DNA of 41,058 bases. Source: Bacteroidetes bacterium GWA2_40_15. Lineage in GTDB: Bacteria; Bacteroidota; Bacteroidia; Bacteroidales; VadinHA17. This document shows, in pieces, positions 25,837 to 34,651 of this stretch. The stretch covers positions 3,283-44,340 of the forward strand of contig MENI01000104.1 in assembly GCA_001768195.1 (NCBI GenBank), written 5' to 3'. Position 1 is the first letter of the stretch. Each line of letters opens with the position of its first letter. The notes below the pieces were generated by a model. That model had not been told where the DNA came from and ran no database searches. It saw only the letters and a list, made by a program, of their open reading frames with translations. Made by a program: the position numbers and the translations under genes.

Positions 25837-27531
25837 TTAGGGTTCTGTAACAGTCAATATCTGGTTTGCTTTCGTATTCTCTATTACCTGCACCTTACCT
25901 GAAGGCCATTTTATCTCAATTTTTTCGACAAGGTCATTCTTTGCGATTCCAAAATGCAACCTGTGGTCATTCTGCGAGAGATACCCGGATGTACTTTTCT
26001 TCTGGGTTGTCTGTACCTTCCCACCTGCTGATATTTTAACCCTTGATCCTATACCATCATGATTACCCGTAGTTCCTATAAGATTAATCATCAGCCAGTT
26101 ATTCATGTTACCCTTGTTGTTTCTCAGGAACATCCCCCGGCCATTCAGATTTGCTATATAGATATCCAGATCACCGTCATTATCATAATCACCAAGGCAG
26201 GCACCTCTTCCTACATGCTCCTCATGAAAATACGCTCCAAGGTCATTTGAAATATCCTTGAATTTTCCTTCACCCAGATTATCAAACAGCTGGTCTTCAT
26301 GCCCGTAAAGATGTTTCAGGGCGCCATTTGTTTTAAATATATCCACATCACCATCATTGTCATGATCAATAAATGCTGAGGTCCATCCGACAAACTGACC
26401 TGCTGCCATGGCAATTCCCGAAGGATATGACCGGTCGGCGAAAACCCCGTTACCGATATTCTGATATAATGAGCAATAGGTATCATCCGAAAGGAAAATA
26501 TCTATCAGTCCGTCGCTGTTAAAATCTGCAAAATCGACCGACATACTTACTGTTGCCTCTCCGGCCTGGCTGAATGCTGTGCCCGACATTGTTCCCCTGT
26601 CGGTGAATTTCTTACCGCCATCATTATGCCAGAGATAATTGAGAGTATGATCGTTGGCAACATATATGTCCATATAGCCATCATCGTCATAATCGACAGC
26701 ACCCACACCCATGGCCCTACCGTCAAGATCGAAGATGCCCATTTCACGGGTTACATCTGTAAATGTACCATCGCCATTGTTGCGATATAAGTAATCAGGT
26801 TCGGCGTCATATGCCATTGGTCCCGGAAAACCATCCGGGGCATAATAGTATTTATATTCCGGATCAAAACTCAGATAGTTACCAACGTAGATATCCAGAA
26901 GACCATCAAGATCATAGTCAAACCATACAGCTCCGATACTGCATTCCTTCAATCCTGCCACTCTGGCTTTTCTTGTAATATCGGTGAAAGTACCATTCCC
27001 GTTGTTCCTGTATAATATGTTGGCACCATAATTACATACATAGATATCAGGATATCCGTCATTGTTAAAGTCACCAATGGCAGCTCCCATCGAATAAGCC
27101 TGATTATCAATACCTGCTTTCCGAGAGACATCTTCGAAGGTTCCGTCACCGAGGTTGCGGTAAAGATGATTAAAAGGAAGTCCACTCGGTTTTTCACCCT
27201 TACTGAATCCATCAATCCAGGTCCCGTTGCTGAGGAACAGGTCAATATACCCGTCCTGGTCAAAATCGAGGAATGAGGCTCCCCCTCCGCTTGATTCGAT
27301 AATATTGTTAAGATGATCTGTCCCATTTCCGATGGAATGGATGAAATCAATCCCGATCTGCTTCCCTGTCTCCTGGAAGAAATCGTTATTTGGAGGGGGG
27401 GCTGTAAATGTTTGATTTTTGTTACCGGTATTACCTGAATTGCATCCTGAAAGTGTCAGAAAGATTAAGATAAAAAACATTAAATAACTGAAAATATTTA
27501 CATTACTGTAAATACTCTGATTTGTTTTCAT
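25837..27531 (-). CDS. CRTAC1-like FG-GAP/VCBS lipoprotein with ASPIC/UnbV domain
   Basis: The protein has 564 residues from the ATG at 27531. A start at 27558 is also open but would lie upstream of the predicted transcript start. The lipobox LSGC follows FFILIFLT. Propeller repeats include DFDQDGYIDLFLS, DFNNDGYPDIYVC, DYDDDGYMDIYVA and DHDNDGDVDIFK. The ASPIC/UnbV domain covers about 475-560 (LIGTTGNHDGIGSRVKISAGG, LHFGIAKNDLVEKIEIKWPSG). It is the first gene of the long minus-strand series and close in layout to the protein at 11227-12900. It is exported and probably calcium-stabilised; its ligand is unknown. Confidence 0.88.
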   Translation of the reverse strand: MKTNQSIYSNVNIFSYLMFFILIFLTLSGCNSGNTGNKNQTFTAPPPNNDFFQETGKQIGIDFIHSIGNGTDHLNNIIESSGGGASFLDFDQDGYIDLFLSNGTWIDGFSKGEKPSGLPFNHLYRNLGDGTFEDVSRKAGIDNQAYSMGAAIGDFNNDGYPDIYVCNYGANILYRNNGNGTFTDITRKARVAGLKECSIGAVWFDYDLDGLLDIYVGNYLSFDPEYKYYYAPDGFPGPMAYDAEPDYLYRNNGDGTFTDVTREMGIFDLDGRAMGVGAVDYDDDGYMDIYVANDHTLNYLWHNDGGKKFTDRGTMSGTAFSQAGEATVSMSVDFADFNSDGLIDIFLSDDTYCSLYQNIGNGVFADRSYPSGIAMAAGQFVGWTSAFIDHDNDGDVDIFKTNGALKHLYGHEDQLFDNLGEGKFKDISNDLGAYFHEEHVGRGACLGDYDNDGDLDIYIANLNGRGMFLRNNKGNMNNWLMINLIGTTGNHDGIGSRVKISAGGKVQTTQKKSTSGYLSQNDHRLHFGIAKNDLVEKIEIKWPSGKVQVIENTKANQILTVTEP

Positions 27532-27557
27532 AATGTCAGGGTTGTTGGGTATCAACA

Positions 27558-27592
27558 CAAACTTATTTAATTCTTACATTAAAAAAGTCAAA
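27558..27592 (-). promoter_or_regulatory. Promoter for the minus-strand gene series
   Basis: On the minus strand, TAAGTTTG (27565-27558) fits the Bacteroidota -7 box TAnnTTTG exactly, and TTTG (27592-27589) stands 23 bases upstream, slightly more than the usual 19-21. The transcript would start near 27552, about 20 bp before the ATG at 27531. Confidence 0.5.
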
Positions 27593-27711
27593 TGGAAAAC
27601 TTTAACTTTTAATAGTGCTTTATTTAAGAGTATCTTAAATGTTCACCCCCATAATTTAATTTTTTTTAACAAATTTTAAGATTTGAACATACGCAACCTG
27701 CGGGATTATGT

Positions 27712-27719
27712 TAAATTTG
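27712..27719 (+). promoter_or_regulatory. -7 box for the CE7 esterase gene
   Basis: TAAATTTG fits TAnnTTTG exactly. The nearest TTTG upstream (27682-27685) is 26 bases away, too far for a good -33 element, so the call rests on one box. It is back to back with the minus-strand promoter in the same AT-rich 270-bp spacer. Confidence 0.35.
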
Positions 27720-27802
27720 TTTAACTCATTATCTGGTAATAAAAAACCAATGGAACGATAAACTGAAGATTTTTATTTATTACAAATTATATCCCTTACA
27801 AT

Positions 27803-29095
27803 ATGAAAACCAACACTAAACAACTGACTCTGATTCTGGCAGTGTTTATTATTCTGAGCCTTTCAGGCCTATCACAACCTGCATCTACCCTTTTCAGGGT
27901 TATTGTATCGCCCGATCATAAAGACTGGACTTACAAAGTGAATGAAACGGCAAATTTTTCGGTACAGATACTGAAAGACGGCAACCTTGTCGAAAATGCA
28001 GTTATTGATTATGAAGCTGGTCCGGAAATGATACCTGATCAGAAAAAGGAGGGTATGGTATTGAAAAGCGGGAAAACTGAATTTTCAGGTACCATGAAGG
28101 TTCCTGGTTTTTATCGCGTAAGGGTATGGGCCGTTGCTGACGGCAAAAGATATGAAGGACTTGCAACTGCAGGTTTTGAGCCTGAGAAGATACAACCTAC
28201 AGTGAAAGATCCTGCTGATTTCGACACCTTCTGGAGCAATGCTATTGCTGAAGCCCGCAAAATAAATCTCGATCCGAAGATCACACTGATGCCTGAGAGA
28301 TGTACAAGCGAAGCTAATGTATACCATATAAGTTTTCAGAATGAGGCCCCCGGTTCGAGAATTTATGGGATACTTGCAATGCCGAAAAAGGCCGGGAAAT
28401 ATCCTGCCATTCTAAGGGTACCGGGCGCCGGGATAAGACCATATAACGGTGATTCCGGCACAGCCGGACAGGGATTCATAACCCTCGAGATTGGTATCCA
28501 CGGAATACCGGTGAATCTTGACCCCCAGGTTTATGCAAACCTTATGTCGGGTGCATTATCTTCATACTGGACTGTAAAAATGAATGACCGGAATACACAT
28601 TACTATAAGAGAGTCTTTCTCGGATGCGTAAAAGCAGTTGATTTCATTTTCTCACTTCCCGAATTCAACAGTACCGATATCGGAGTTACAGGTGGCAGCC
28701 AGGGAGGGGCCCTTACTATTATAACTGCCGGACTTGATAAAAGGATCAGATACATGGCAGGATTTTACCCGGCAATGTGCGACGCCACAGGATACCTTAA
28801 TAAACGAGCCGGTGGCTGGCCTCACTACTTCAGGAATATTGAACCCAAACCAAATGAAGTTGAGACACTTGCCTATTTCGATGTTGTAAACTTTGCCAGA
28901 AGGGTCACAATACCCGGTTTCCTTTCATGGGGCTATAACGATATAACCTGTCCGCCAACATCAATGTACTCTGCATATAATGTAATAAATGCACCCAAGG
29001 AACTTCATCTGTTCCTTGAAACAGGACACTGGACTTATCCTGAAGAGAATGAAGCGCTTAACGGCTGGCTTGTGAATAAACTAAAAAGGCCATGA
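27803..29095 (+). CDS. Secreted acetyl esterase, CE7 (acetyl xylan esterase/cephalosporin C deacetylase) family
   Basis: The protein has 430 residues, with a Sec signal peptide ending near LSGLSQP. An amino-terminal beta-sandwich (to about 130) precedes the AXE1-type alpha/beta hydrolase. The triad is readable: Ser299 in GGSQGG, Asp380 in GYNDITCPP and His409 in ETGHWTYPE. PADFDTFWSNAIAEAR is a typical CE7 entry segment. The enzyme should remove acetyl groups from oligosaccharides or xylan in the periplasm. It is transcribed away from the cytochrome/propeller series, and its 3' end overlaps the convergent propeller gene by 15 bp. Confidence 0.9.
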   Translation: MKTNTKQLTLILAVFIILSLSGLSQPASTLFRVIVSPDHKDWTYKVNETANFSVQILKDGNLVENAVIDYEAGPEMIPDQKKEGMVLKSGKTEFSGTMKVPGFYRVRVWAVADGKRYEGLATAGFEPEKIQPTVKDPADFDTFWSNAIAEARKINLDPKITLMPERCTSEANVYHISFQNEAPGSRIYGILAMPKKAGKYPAILRVPGAGIRPYNGDSGTAGQGFITLEIGIHGIPVNLDPQVYANLMSGALSSYWTVKMNDRNTHYYKRVFLGCVKAVDFIFSLPEFNSTDIGVTGGSQGGALTIITAGLDKRIRYMAGFYPAMCDATGYLNKRAGGWPHYFRNIEPKPNEVETLAYFDVVNFARRVTIPGFLSWGYNDITCPPTSMYSAYNVINAPKELHLFLETGHWTYPEENEALNGWLVNKLKRP

Positions 29096-31147
29096 GAAAA
29101 CAGTAGCATAATTTGATTCATTGTACAAAGACGGCCGGACAGGCTTATAAACTTTTGATCCTGTAAATGGCCGGTCCTGCGTGTAAATCCAAATCGATTC
29201 AGTGTCCCATACTATCAGCTCATCGCGCGGATCACCTGTAATGTCATGCACCATCCAGGCCAGATCAGGATGGCCGTCGTCAGGCAACATGACTACCCTT
29301 CGTCCCCAACCATCAACAAGTCCTCCTTCAGCATGGTTCGGTGTAAGAAAGATAAACTCTGTGCCATCTCCTCTCCAGCTAACCGGCTGAACCGGGGAGC
29401 CTGAATGGATCAGCTCAAAATTTGTGATCTCTTCACCATCACAATCATAAAGGGTTATAAGACCCGGTTCGCCCCAGAAATTGATGTTGCATAATTCCAG
29501 TCCCGGAATATCCGGACGGAACTGTCCGACACTTGGTGTCTGGGCATGACCAACCCTGTGGTGCTTAAGTATTTTCCCGCTGTCATCAAGCAACAGAACT
29601 CCATCATCACTGCCCCCGACAAAAACTTTATCAGGCTTTCCTGAAATAGAAAAGTCTCCAACACAGACTCCATCCGAGTGTTCCCCCATCAGAGAATCGA
29701 GCGACCATATGATCTTTCCGTCAGGATCGAATTTGGTATAGCCTATATAAATTTCATCCCTGCCATCTTTATTACTGTCGTGGAAGAAGGGGAAGTGACC
29801 CAGGTTAGCCGAAGCGGTCCAGAGCAGGCGGAAATCGTTTGTATAGGCCCATAAACGGGTATGCCTGTCTTTAATGATGACATCATTTGGTTTGCCTGTA
29901 CCGCGAAGGTCAGCGAATGAGAAGCAATCAACATTCAGATAAGGTAACAAGTCCCTCCGGTAGTAGTGTTTGTATTCCAGCCATGATGTCTCCCCCGGAA
30001 GAATTTCCGATGATGGAACAGGATAACGGGCTTTCTCTTTGCCTGTGAGGCCCTCAAGCACCTTTATCCACTGGCCCTGGGCCATAATTACCTCTGTCTT
30101 ACCATCTCCGTCGAGATCATGTATCTGAACTGCAACATCATAGGTGAGCCAGGCATGGTCAGGATCAGGTTTGCCATACTGCCAAAGCATCTTTCCGTCG
30201 TTATCCAGGGCAGTCAGACAGGTAATCTGATTGTAGTTGCTGCCAAAGAATGGCATATTCTGAACAATCAGGAAATCGAGACTGCCATCGCCATCAAGAT
30301 CCCCGAGCCTCATGGCTCTGGCTGCTCCAAATCCTTTGGTTGAGATCTTCTTCCAGACCATTGGTTTCGGATTTTCTGCCTGCAATGCTTTTAGTTGTGC
30401 CGCCAATGCGCTCTTTTCAGCGAGATATTCATCCTTCGCTCTTTTTGAAGTTGTCACACGTACATCATGAAAAAAAACAGGTGATGTGGCAAAGAGCCCT
30501 GCCTTACCACCTGAATACCGGCTATCAGTCACATTGAAGATCTCCTTTCCGTCAATCAGGCAACGGATCTTTGCTCCGGCCGTTTCGACCTGCATTTTAT
30601 ACGATTTCATCGGATCGGTGGGGTAACTCCCTCTTGCAAGTTCATGCCACCCATCCTTGCGAAAATCCTTTTCCCCGTCGCGATAGCGAAGAGTTACCTT
30701 ATTATCCTTGTCAAGGCCAAAGAGGTAATAATGACGGCCGTCTCTGTAACGGAAGATAATGCCATTAAGATCGCTGCGATCAGCCGGAGTCAGAGTGACT
30801 TCAAGGGTATAATCCTTCCACAGAAGGTCACCGTAACAGAGAATAGGATATATGAATTCGCTGGTCCAGACTGTGTTGTTATATCCCAGATACTGTAGTG
30901 AATGTTTCCCATCTGACTCAACAATAATCCATTCTTCGGGTCCCCTGTTATTAACAATATCCCAGCCATCGGTGAAATGCCTTGGAACATAGTGATATTC
31001 AGGAAATCCTTTTTCAGAATAGTCTCCAAACCTTCCCGGTTTAATCTTTGAGAAATCACAATAAGCCAGCTCTGAATCGGAACCGGCAGTATTCTGAGGC
31101 AATACGAAGGTTGCCAGAATATATAAAAGAGAGGTCCAGGTAATCAT
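29081..31147 (-). CDS. Secreted LamG-like plus FG-GAP propeller protein, possibly rhamnogalacturonan-lyase-like
   Basis: The protein has 688 residues with a signal peptide (about 1-22). Residues about 60-235 form a concanavalin-like sandwich related to DUF1080 domains (LEVTLTPADRSDLNGIIFRY, YKMQVETAGAKIRCLIDGKEIF). Residues about 265-688 are propeller blades with DLDGDGSLDFLIV, DLDGDGKTEVIMA and DSNKDGRDEIYIG. The blade wording resembles FG-GAP propellers of the PL11 rhamnogalacturonan lyase type, but I cannot identify catalytic residues, so a binding role is equally possible. It lies 12 bp downstream of the acetamidase-family gene on the same strand, suggesting co-transcription. Confidence 0.7.
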   Translation of the reverse strand: MITWTSLLYILATFVLPQNTAGSDSELAYCDFSKIKPGRFGDYSEKGFPEYHYVPRHFTDGWDIVNNRGPEEWIIVESDGKHSLQYLGYNNTVWTSEFIYPILCYGDLLWKDYTLEVTLTPADRSDLNGIIFRYRDGRHYYLFGLDKDNKVTLRYRDGEKDFRKDGWHELARGSYPTDPMKSYKMQVETAGAKIRCLIDGKEIFNVTDSRYSGGKAGLFATSPVFFHDVRVTTSKRAKDEYLAEKSALAAQLKALQAENPKPMVWKKISTKGFGAARAMRLGDLDGDGSLDFLIVQNMPFFGSNYNQITCLTALDNDGKMLWQYGKPDPDHAWLTYDVAVQIHDLDGDGKTEVIMAQGQWIKVLEGLTGKEKARYPVPSSEILPGETSWLEYKHYYRRDLLPYLNVDCFSFADLRGTGKPNDVIIKDRHTRLWAYTNDFRLLWTASANLGHFPFFHDSNKDGRDEIYIGYTKFDPDGKIIWSLDSLMGEHSDGVCVGDFSISGKPDKVFVGGSDDGVLLLDDSGKILKHHRVGHAQTPSVGQFRPDIPGLELCNINFWGEPGLITLYDCDGEEITNFELIHSGSPVQPVSWRGDGTEFIFLTPNHAEGGLVDGWGRRVVMLPDDGHPDLAWMVHDITGDPRDELIVWDTESIWIYTQDRPFTGSKVYKPVRPSLYNESNYATVFSWPF

Positions 31148-31159
31148 ATCATTTGCTTT

Positions 31160-32086
31160 TTAAATTCCAAAAACCCATGAAGGCACCTCCATGCGGGCGC
31201 CCTTGGTTGGGTCAACTATCTGATTAATTCTGAGCTTTCCGTTAAGTCCGACTAACAGACGGGCCTCAGCTTTAGTACGTCCGGTCTTTTTCTGGAGCAG
31301 AGTGATCATATCCTCAGTGGCCTGCCACGCTGCATCTTCAAGGTCTTTATGTGCCCCGAGTGTTGAAAATGAATCACTTCTGATGATGACAGGCCTGTCG
31401 GAAAGAGGTTCTGATTTGCGGAAACGTATTATGGCTTCTGCATCCGTCTCAATGCCCTGACCTGTAATCTCACCGTCACCCTGGAGTGCATGTGCATCGC
31501 CCATGCCAACCAGCGCTCCTTTAACCCTGGACTTGAAAATAATTGTACTTCCGGCACGAACCTCCCTGCAGTCTATGTTCCCGCCAGTATCTCCCGGCGC
31601 CCGGGTATCAACCAGACCCTGGTCCGAAGCAACTCCTATACCTCCGATCATGGGATCGAGAGGCAGTCTCAGGGTCGGGGAGAACACAGCATATCCGTCA
31701 CGCAGTTCAAAGATCCTCCCGCTGCAGTAGCCCCAGTCGCCGGTTTTAATATCCATTATGTCGATTGCCAGCGCATCGCCCGGCTCAATACCATCGACAT
31801 AGATGGGACCGGTCATGGGATTAATGACTGCATCCGGTCCGGGTTGGCTGAAGACACCTTCCCTGGTCACAAGTCCCGGCATCCCATGAGACATCTCAAC
31901 AAGCACAACCTCATCGAGACTGACATGAAAGGCCGCTTCCATCTGAGGCTTCCATACAGTGAAGTTGCGGTTAGCCGTCAGACGTCGCAAACCGCTTGTC
32001 TGAAGAGACTCAAAAATCCCGGAGCCAAAACCGGCTGCAACAGCAGGTGCCACCATAACGGACTTAATGAATTTGCTCCTATCCAT
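31160..32086 (-). CDS. Acetamidase/formamidase family protein
   Basis: The protein has 308 residues. Family signatures are INPMTGPIYVDGIEPGDALAID, DPMIGGIGVA, PGDTGGNIDCREVRAGSTIIF and GDAHALQGDGEITG, matching FmdA/AmdA amidohydrolases that split formamide or acetamide to the acid and ammonia. The amino end (KFIKSVMVAPAVAAGFGSG) looks like an export signal, which is unusual for a cytoplasmic amidase but known for Bacteroidota homologues. Its substrate may be an N-acyl group released during glycan breakdown, given the neighbours. It leads a two-gene unit with the LamG/propeller gene. Confidence 0.87.
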   Translation of the reverse strand: MDRSKFIKSVMVAPAVAAGFGSGIFESLQTSGLRRLTANRNFTVWKPQMEAAFHVSLDEVVLVEMSHGMPGLVTREGVFSQPGPDAVINPMTGPIYVDGIEPGDALAIDIMDIKTGDWGYCSGRIFELRDGYAVFSPTLRLPLDPMIGGIGVASDQGLVDTRAPGDTGGNIDCREVRAGSTIIFKSRVKGALVGMGDAHALQGDGEITGQGIETDAEAIIRFRKSEPLSDRPVIIRSDSFSTLGAHKDLEDAAWQATEDMITLLQKKTGRTKAEARLLVGLNGKLRINQIVDPTKGARMEVPSWVFGI

Positions 32087-32108
32087 GTGGAAACATTATT
32101 GATTCATT

Positions 32109-32139
32109 GCAATTTAGAATAATTGAACAGCAAGTCAAA
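32109..32139 (-). promoter_or_regulatory. Promoter for the acetamidase-family gene
   Basis: On the minus strand, TTTG (32139-32136) and TAAATTGC (32116-32109) are separated by 19 bases, fitting the Bacteroidota -33/-7 spacing with one mismatch or two in the -7 box. The ATG is at 32086. Confidence 0.4.
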
Positions 32140-32154
32140 ATCAATATGAAAAAA

Positions 32155-32185
32155 TTTACATAACCGGTAATTGTTAATATCTTTA
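32155..32185 (+). promoter_or_regulatory. Promoter for the GH92 gene
   Basis: TTTA (32155-32158) and TATCTTTA (32178-32185) lie 19 bases apart, each one mismatch from TTTG and TAnnTTTG. The ATG is at 32222. It is divergent from the acetamidase promoter. Confidence 0.35.
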
Positions 32186-32221
32186 AGTTGCTGAACAATA
32201 ACAATTACAATACCCTGAGCC

Positions 32222-34447
32222 ATGATGAAAGTCTTGTATTTAACCTGTTTGCTACATTTAGTGCTATACTCCTGCACCAATAAGGATGCTTCGCTTTATG
32301 TTGATCCGAATATCGGAAGTGTTGCTCCGCTCTTAACAACAAAGGTACCGACAGTACATCGCCCAAACAGCATGGTAAGGGTTTTCCCGGTAACAAAACC
32401 CGGACTGAATGACCGTTATCTGAGCGATCATATATACGGTTTCACAGTAAATATGCCGGCCTACAGGATGGGCTACCTTACCGAACTGATGCCTACCACA
32501 GGCAGAGTAAATGCTGACAGGAACAGTTATGCATCGAACTACGATCATGCAATGGAAGAGGTTCATCCATGGTACCACAGGGTTTATCTTGAAGATTATG
32601 ATATAACTGCTGACTGGACCACCACTGAACGTTCAGTTATCTACAGGTTCAACTATGGTGAAGGAGATACTTGCAATGTCATCTTCCGGTCCTCAAGAAA
32701 TTCATTTTTCACGCTTGCAGGGAAAAATGCGATCAGGGGCTGGGAAGAATTTGAAAATACAAGGCAGTACTTTTACGCTGAGTTCAGCAAGTCATTCGAT
32801 GAAACAGGTTCATTCAGTCAGGGTTTGATAAGATCCGACAGTGTTTCAACAGGCAGTAACAGCGGGCTCTTTATATGTTATTATTCCCCGGAAATACCGG
32901 TTGAGGTACGGATAGGGATTTCATATATAAATGAAGATCAGGCTGCTGCAAATCTTCATAAAGAGGCTGGCAGCAGGGGATTTGAAGCTGTCAGGAACGA
33001 AAGTCATAAAATATGGTCAGCTGCCCTGGGTAAGATCAAAGTTGAAGGTGGAACAGAACGGCAGCGAAGGATCTTCTATACCTCCCTTTACAGATCGATG
33101 GAAAGGATGGTCAATATTTCGGAAGATGGGAGATACTTCAGCGGCTATGATAAAAAAATCCATAGCGATGAAGGACGTCCGTTCTATGTTGATGACTGGT
33201 TATGGGATACATACAGGTCGCTTCATCCCCTTATGCTGATACTTGATCCTTCAAAACAGGCTGATATGGTTGAGTCGTATATCAGGATGTATGAGCAGAG
33301 CGGATGGATGCCAGGCTTTCCGCAGTTCTATGGTGATTTTCCTGCAATGATCGGATTTCACTCCGCAGCGCTCGTATGGGATACCTGGCAAAAGGGTATC
33401 AGGAATATTTCAGTGGAAAAAGCATATGAAGGTCTGAAAAAGAATGCCATGCACGGAACCATGCTGCCCTGGAGAATGGGCCACATGTGTGAGCTCGACA
33501 GCCTTTATCATCAGAATGGATGGTACCCTGCTCTGCCTGAGGACAGTACTGAATCGGTTGCAATGGTTGATGGATTTGAAAAGAGACAGGCAGTAGCTGT
33601 AACACTTGAACACAGTTACGACGACTGGTGCCTTGCCCAGCTGGCCAGAGAGCTTGGGAAAGAATCTGACCATAAGTATTTCCTTAAACGATCGAAGAAT
33701 TACATGAATGTATTTAACCCGGCAAACGGATTCATGGCCCCTAAAATGGCAGACGGCAACTGGGTCGAACCTTTTGATCCCCAGCTTTCAGGCGGAACAG
33801 GAAGCCGGTCATTCTATGCTGAGAACAACGCCTGGACATGGAATTTCAGTGTTCAGCACGACTTACCGCATCTTATTGAATTGTTGGGAGGCAATGAGAA
33901 ATTCATCAAAAGGCTTGATGCGCTTTTCAATGAACCAACGAGAATTTCGAAGTGGCAGTTTATGGGACAGTTCCCTGATGCAACAGGACTGAACGGGATG
34001 TTCGTGGCAGGAAATGAACCTTCATTTCATATTCCCTATCTTTATAACTACGCAGGTCAGCCATGGAGAACCCAGCGACGCATCAGGGAAATAATGGAGA
34101 TGTGGTTCGATGACAAACCCATGGGTATACCCGGAGATGAAGATGGAGGAGGATTATGCTCGTGGTATGTTTTCTCTGCCATGGGTTTTTACCCTGTAAC
34201 ACCGGGTAGTGGAGAGTACACATTAGGAAGTCCGTTTTTCGAATCTGTTAAAATAGAATTACCTGACGGTAAAGTGTTTTCAGTAATTGCGAAAAACTGT
34301 TCCTATAAGAATAAATACATCCAGTCAGCCAGGCTTAATGGCAAGGAACTTAACAAACCGTTTATTACGCATACTGATATAATTAATGGAGGAAAACTTC
34401 AGCTGGTTATGGGTGAAAAGCCTAATAAGAATTGGGGAGTTGAATAA
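32222..34447 (+). CDS. GH92 family glycosidase (alpha-mannosidase family), lipoprotein
   Basis: The protein has 741 residues, with lipobox LYSC (Cys about 18). GH92 enzymes are calcium-dependent exo-alpha-mannosidases. Family landmarks present are VDPNIGS at the mature start, FYTSLYRSMERM, YVDDWLWDTYRSLHPLMLI, SGWMPGFPQFYGDF and the carboxy-terminal GDEDGGGLCSWYVFSAMGFYPVTPGSGEYTLGSP. The usual GTGGHGHTFPGA segment after the opening DPFIGT-type motif is replaced by SVAPLLTTKVPTVHRPN, so it belongs to a divergent subfamily whose linkage preference may not be mannose. Its 3' end faces the GH3 gene across a palindromic terminator. Confidence 0.9.
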   Translation: MMKVLYLTCLLHLVLYSCTNKDASLYVDPNIGSVAPLLTTKVPTVHRPNSMVRVFPVTKPGLNDRYLSDHIYGFTVNMPAYRMGYLTELMPTTGRVNADRNSYASNYDHAMEEVHPWYHRVYLEDYDITADWTTTERSVIYRFNYGEGDTCNVIFRSSRNSFFTLAGKNAIRGWEEFENTRQYFYAEFSKSFDETGSFSQGLIRSDSVSTGSNSGLFICYYSPEIPVEVRIGISYINEDQAAANLHKEAGSRGFEAVRNESHKIWSAALGKIKVEGGTERQRRIFYTSLYRSMERMVNISEDGRYFSGYDKKIHSDEGRPFYVDDWLWDTYRSLHPLMLILDPSKQADMVESYIRMYEQSGWMPGFPQFYGDFPAMIGFHSAALVWDTWQKGIRNISVEKAYEGLKKNAMHGTMLPWRMGHMCELDSLYHQNGWYPALPEDSTESVAMVDGFEKRQAVAVTLEHSYDDWCLAQLARELGKESDHKYFLKRSKNYMNVFNPANGFMAPKMADGNWVEPFDPQLSGGTGSRSFYAENNAWTWNFSVQHDLPHLIELLGGNEKFIKRLDALFNEPTRISKWQFMGQFPDATGLNGMFVAGNEPSFHIPYLYNYAGQPWRTQRRIREIMEMWFDDKPMGIPGDEDGGGLCSWYVFSAMGFYPVTPGSGEYTLGSPFFESVKIELPDGKVFSVIAKNCSYKNKYIQSARLNGKELNKPFITHTDIINGGKLQLVMGEKPNKNWGVE

Positions 34448-34462
34448 TCCACTACTAAATCC

Positions 34463-34590
34463 CATAGCCGTCAACCTAATCGTAATTTTATGGTAGAATA
34501 GAATGGTATAAGTTTCCCCTCCTTTTGAAGGAGGGGAAACTTTTTCTAGTCCCCTTATCTACAATACTATTCTTAAGTTAACGCCTAGGC
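34463..34590. repeat. DUF559-element derivative F: outer arms only
   Basis: CATAGCCGTCAAC (34463-34475) and TTAAGTTAACGCC (34573-34585) are the outer motifs of the element in inverted orientation. The arms meet directly at the hairpin, and the inner CCACCCCGGCCG motifs and the DUF559 gene are absent. The left flank resembles arm D and the right flank resembles arm A. Confidence 0.8.
34510..34542. terminator. Bidirectional hairpin between GH92 and GH3
   Basis: AAGTTTCCCCTCCTT, a 3-base loop, and AAGGAGGGGAAACTT form a perfect 15-bp stem followed by a short T run (34541-34545). It lies 63 bp past the GH92 stop and 110 bp past the convergent GH3 stop, so the repeat probably serves as a terminator for both. 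Confidence 0.6.
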
Positions 34591-34651
34591 CCTTGGGGGG
34601 GGGTTAAAATCGACTATTGAGACACCCTACTTTGTGTGTGGTTATAAAGTT

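Noticed and set aside
31490-32122. 210-residue plus-strand frame opposite the acetamidase-family gene
   Set aside because: Fully antisense to conserved motifs of the acetamidase family; no recognisable domain.
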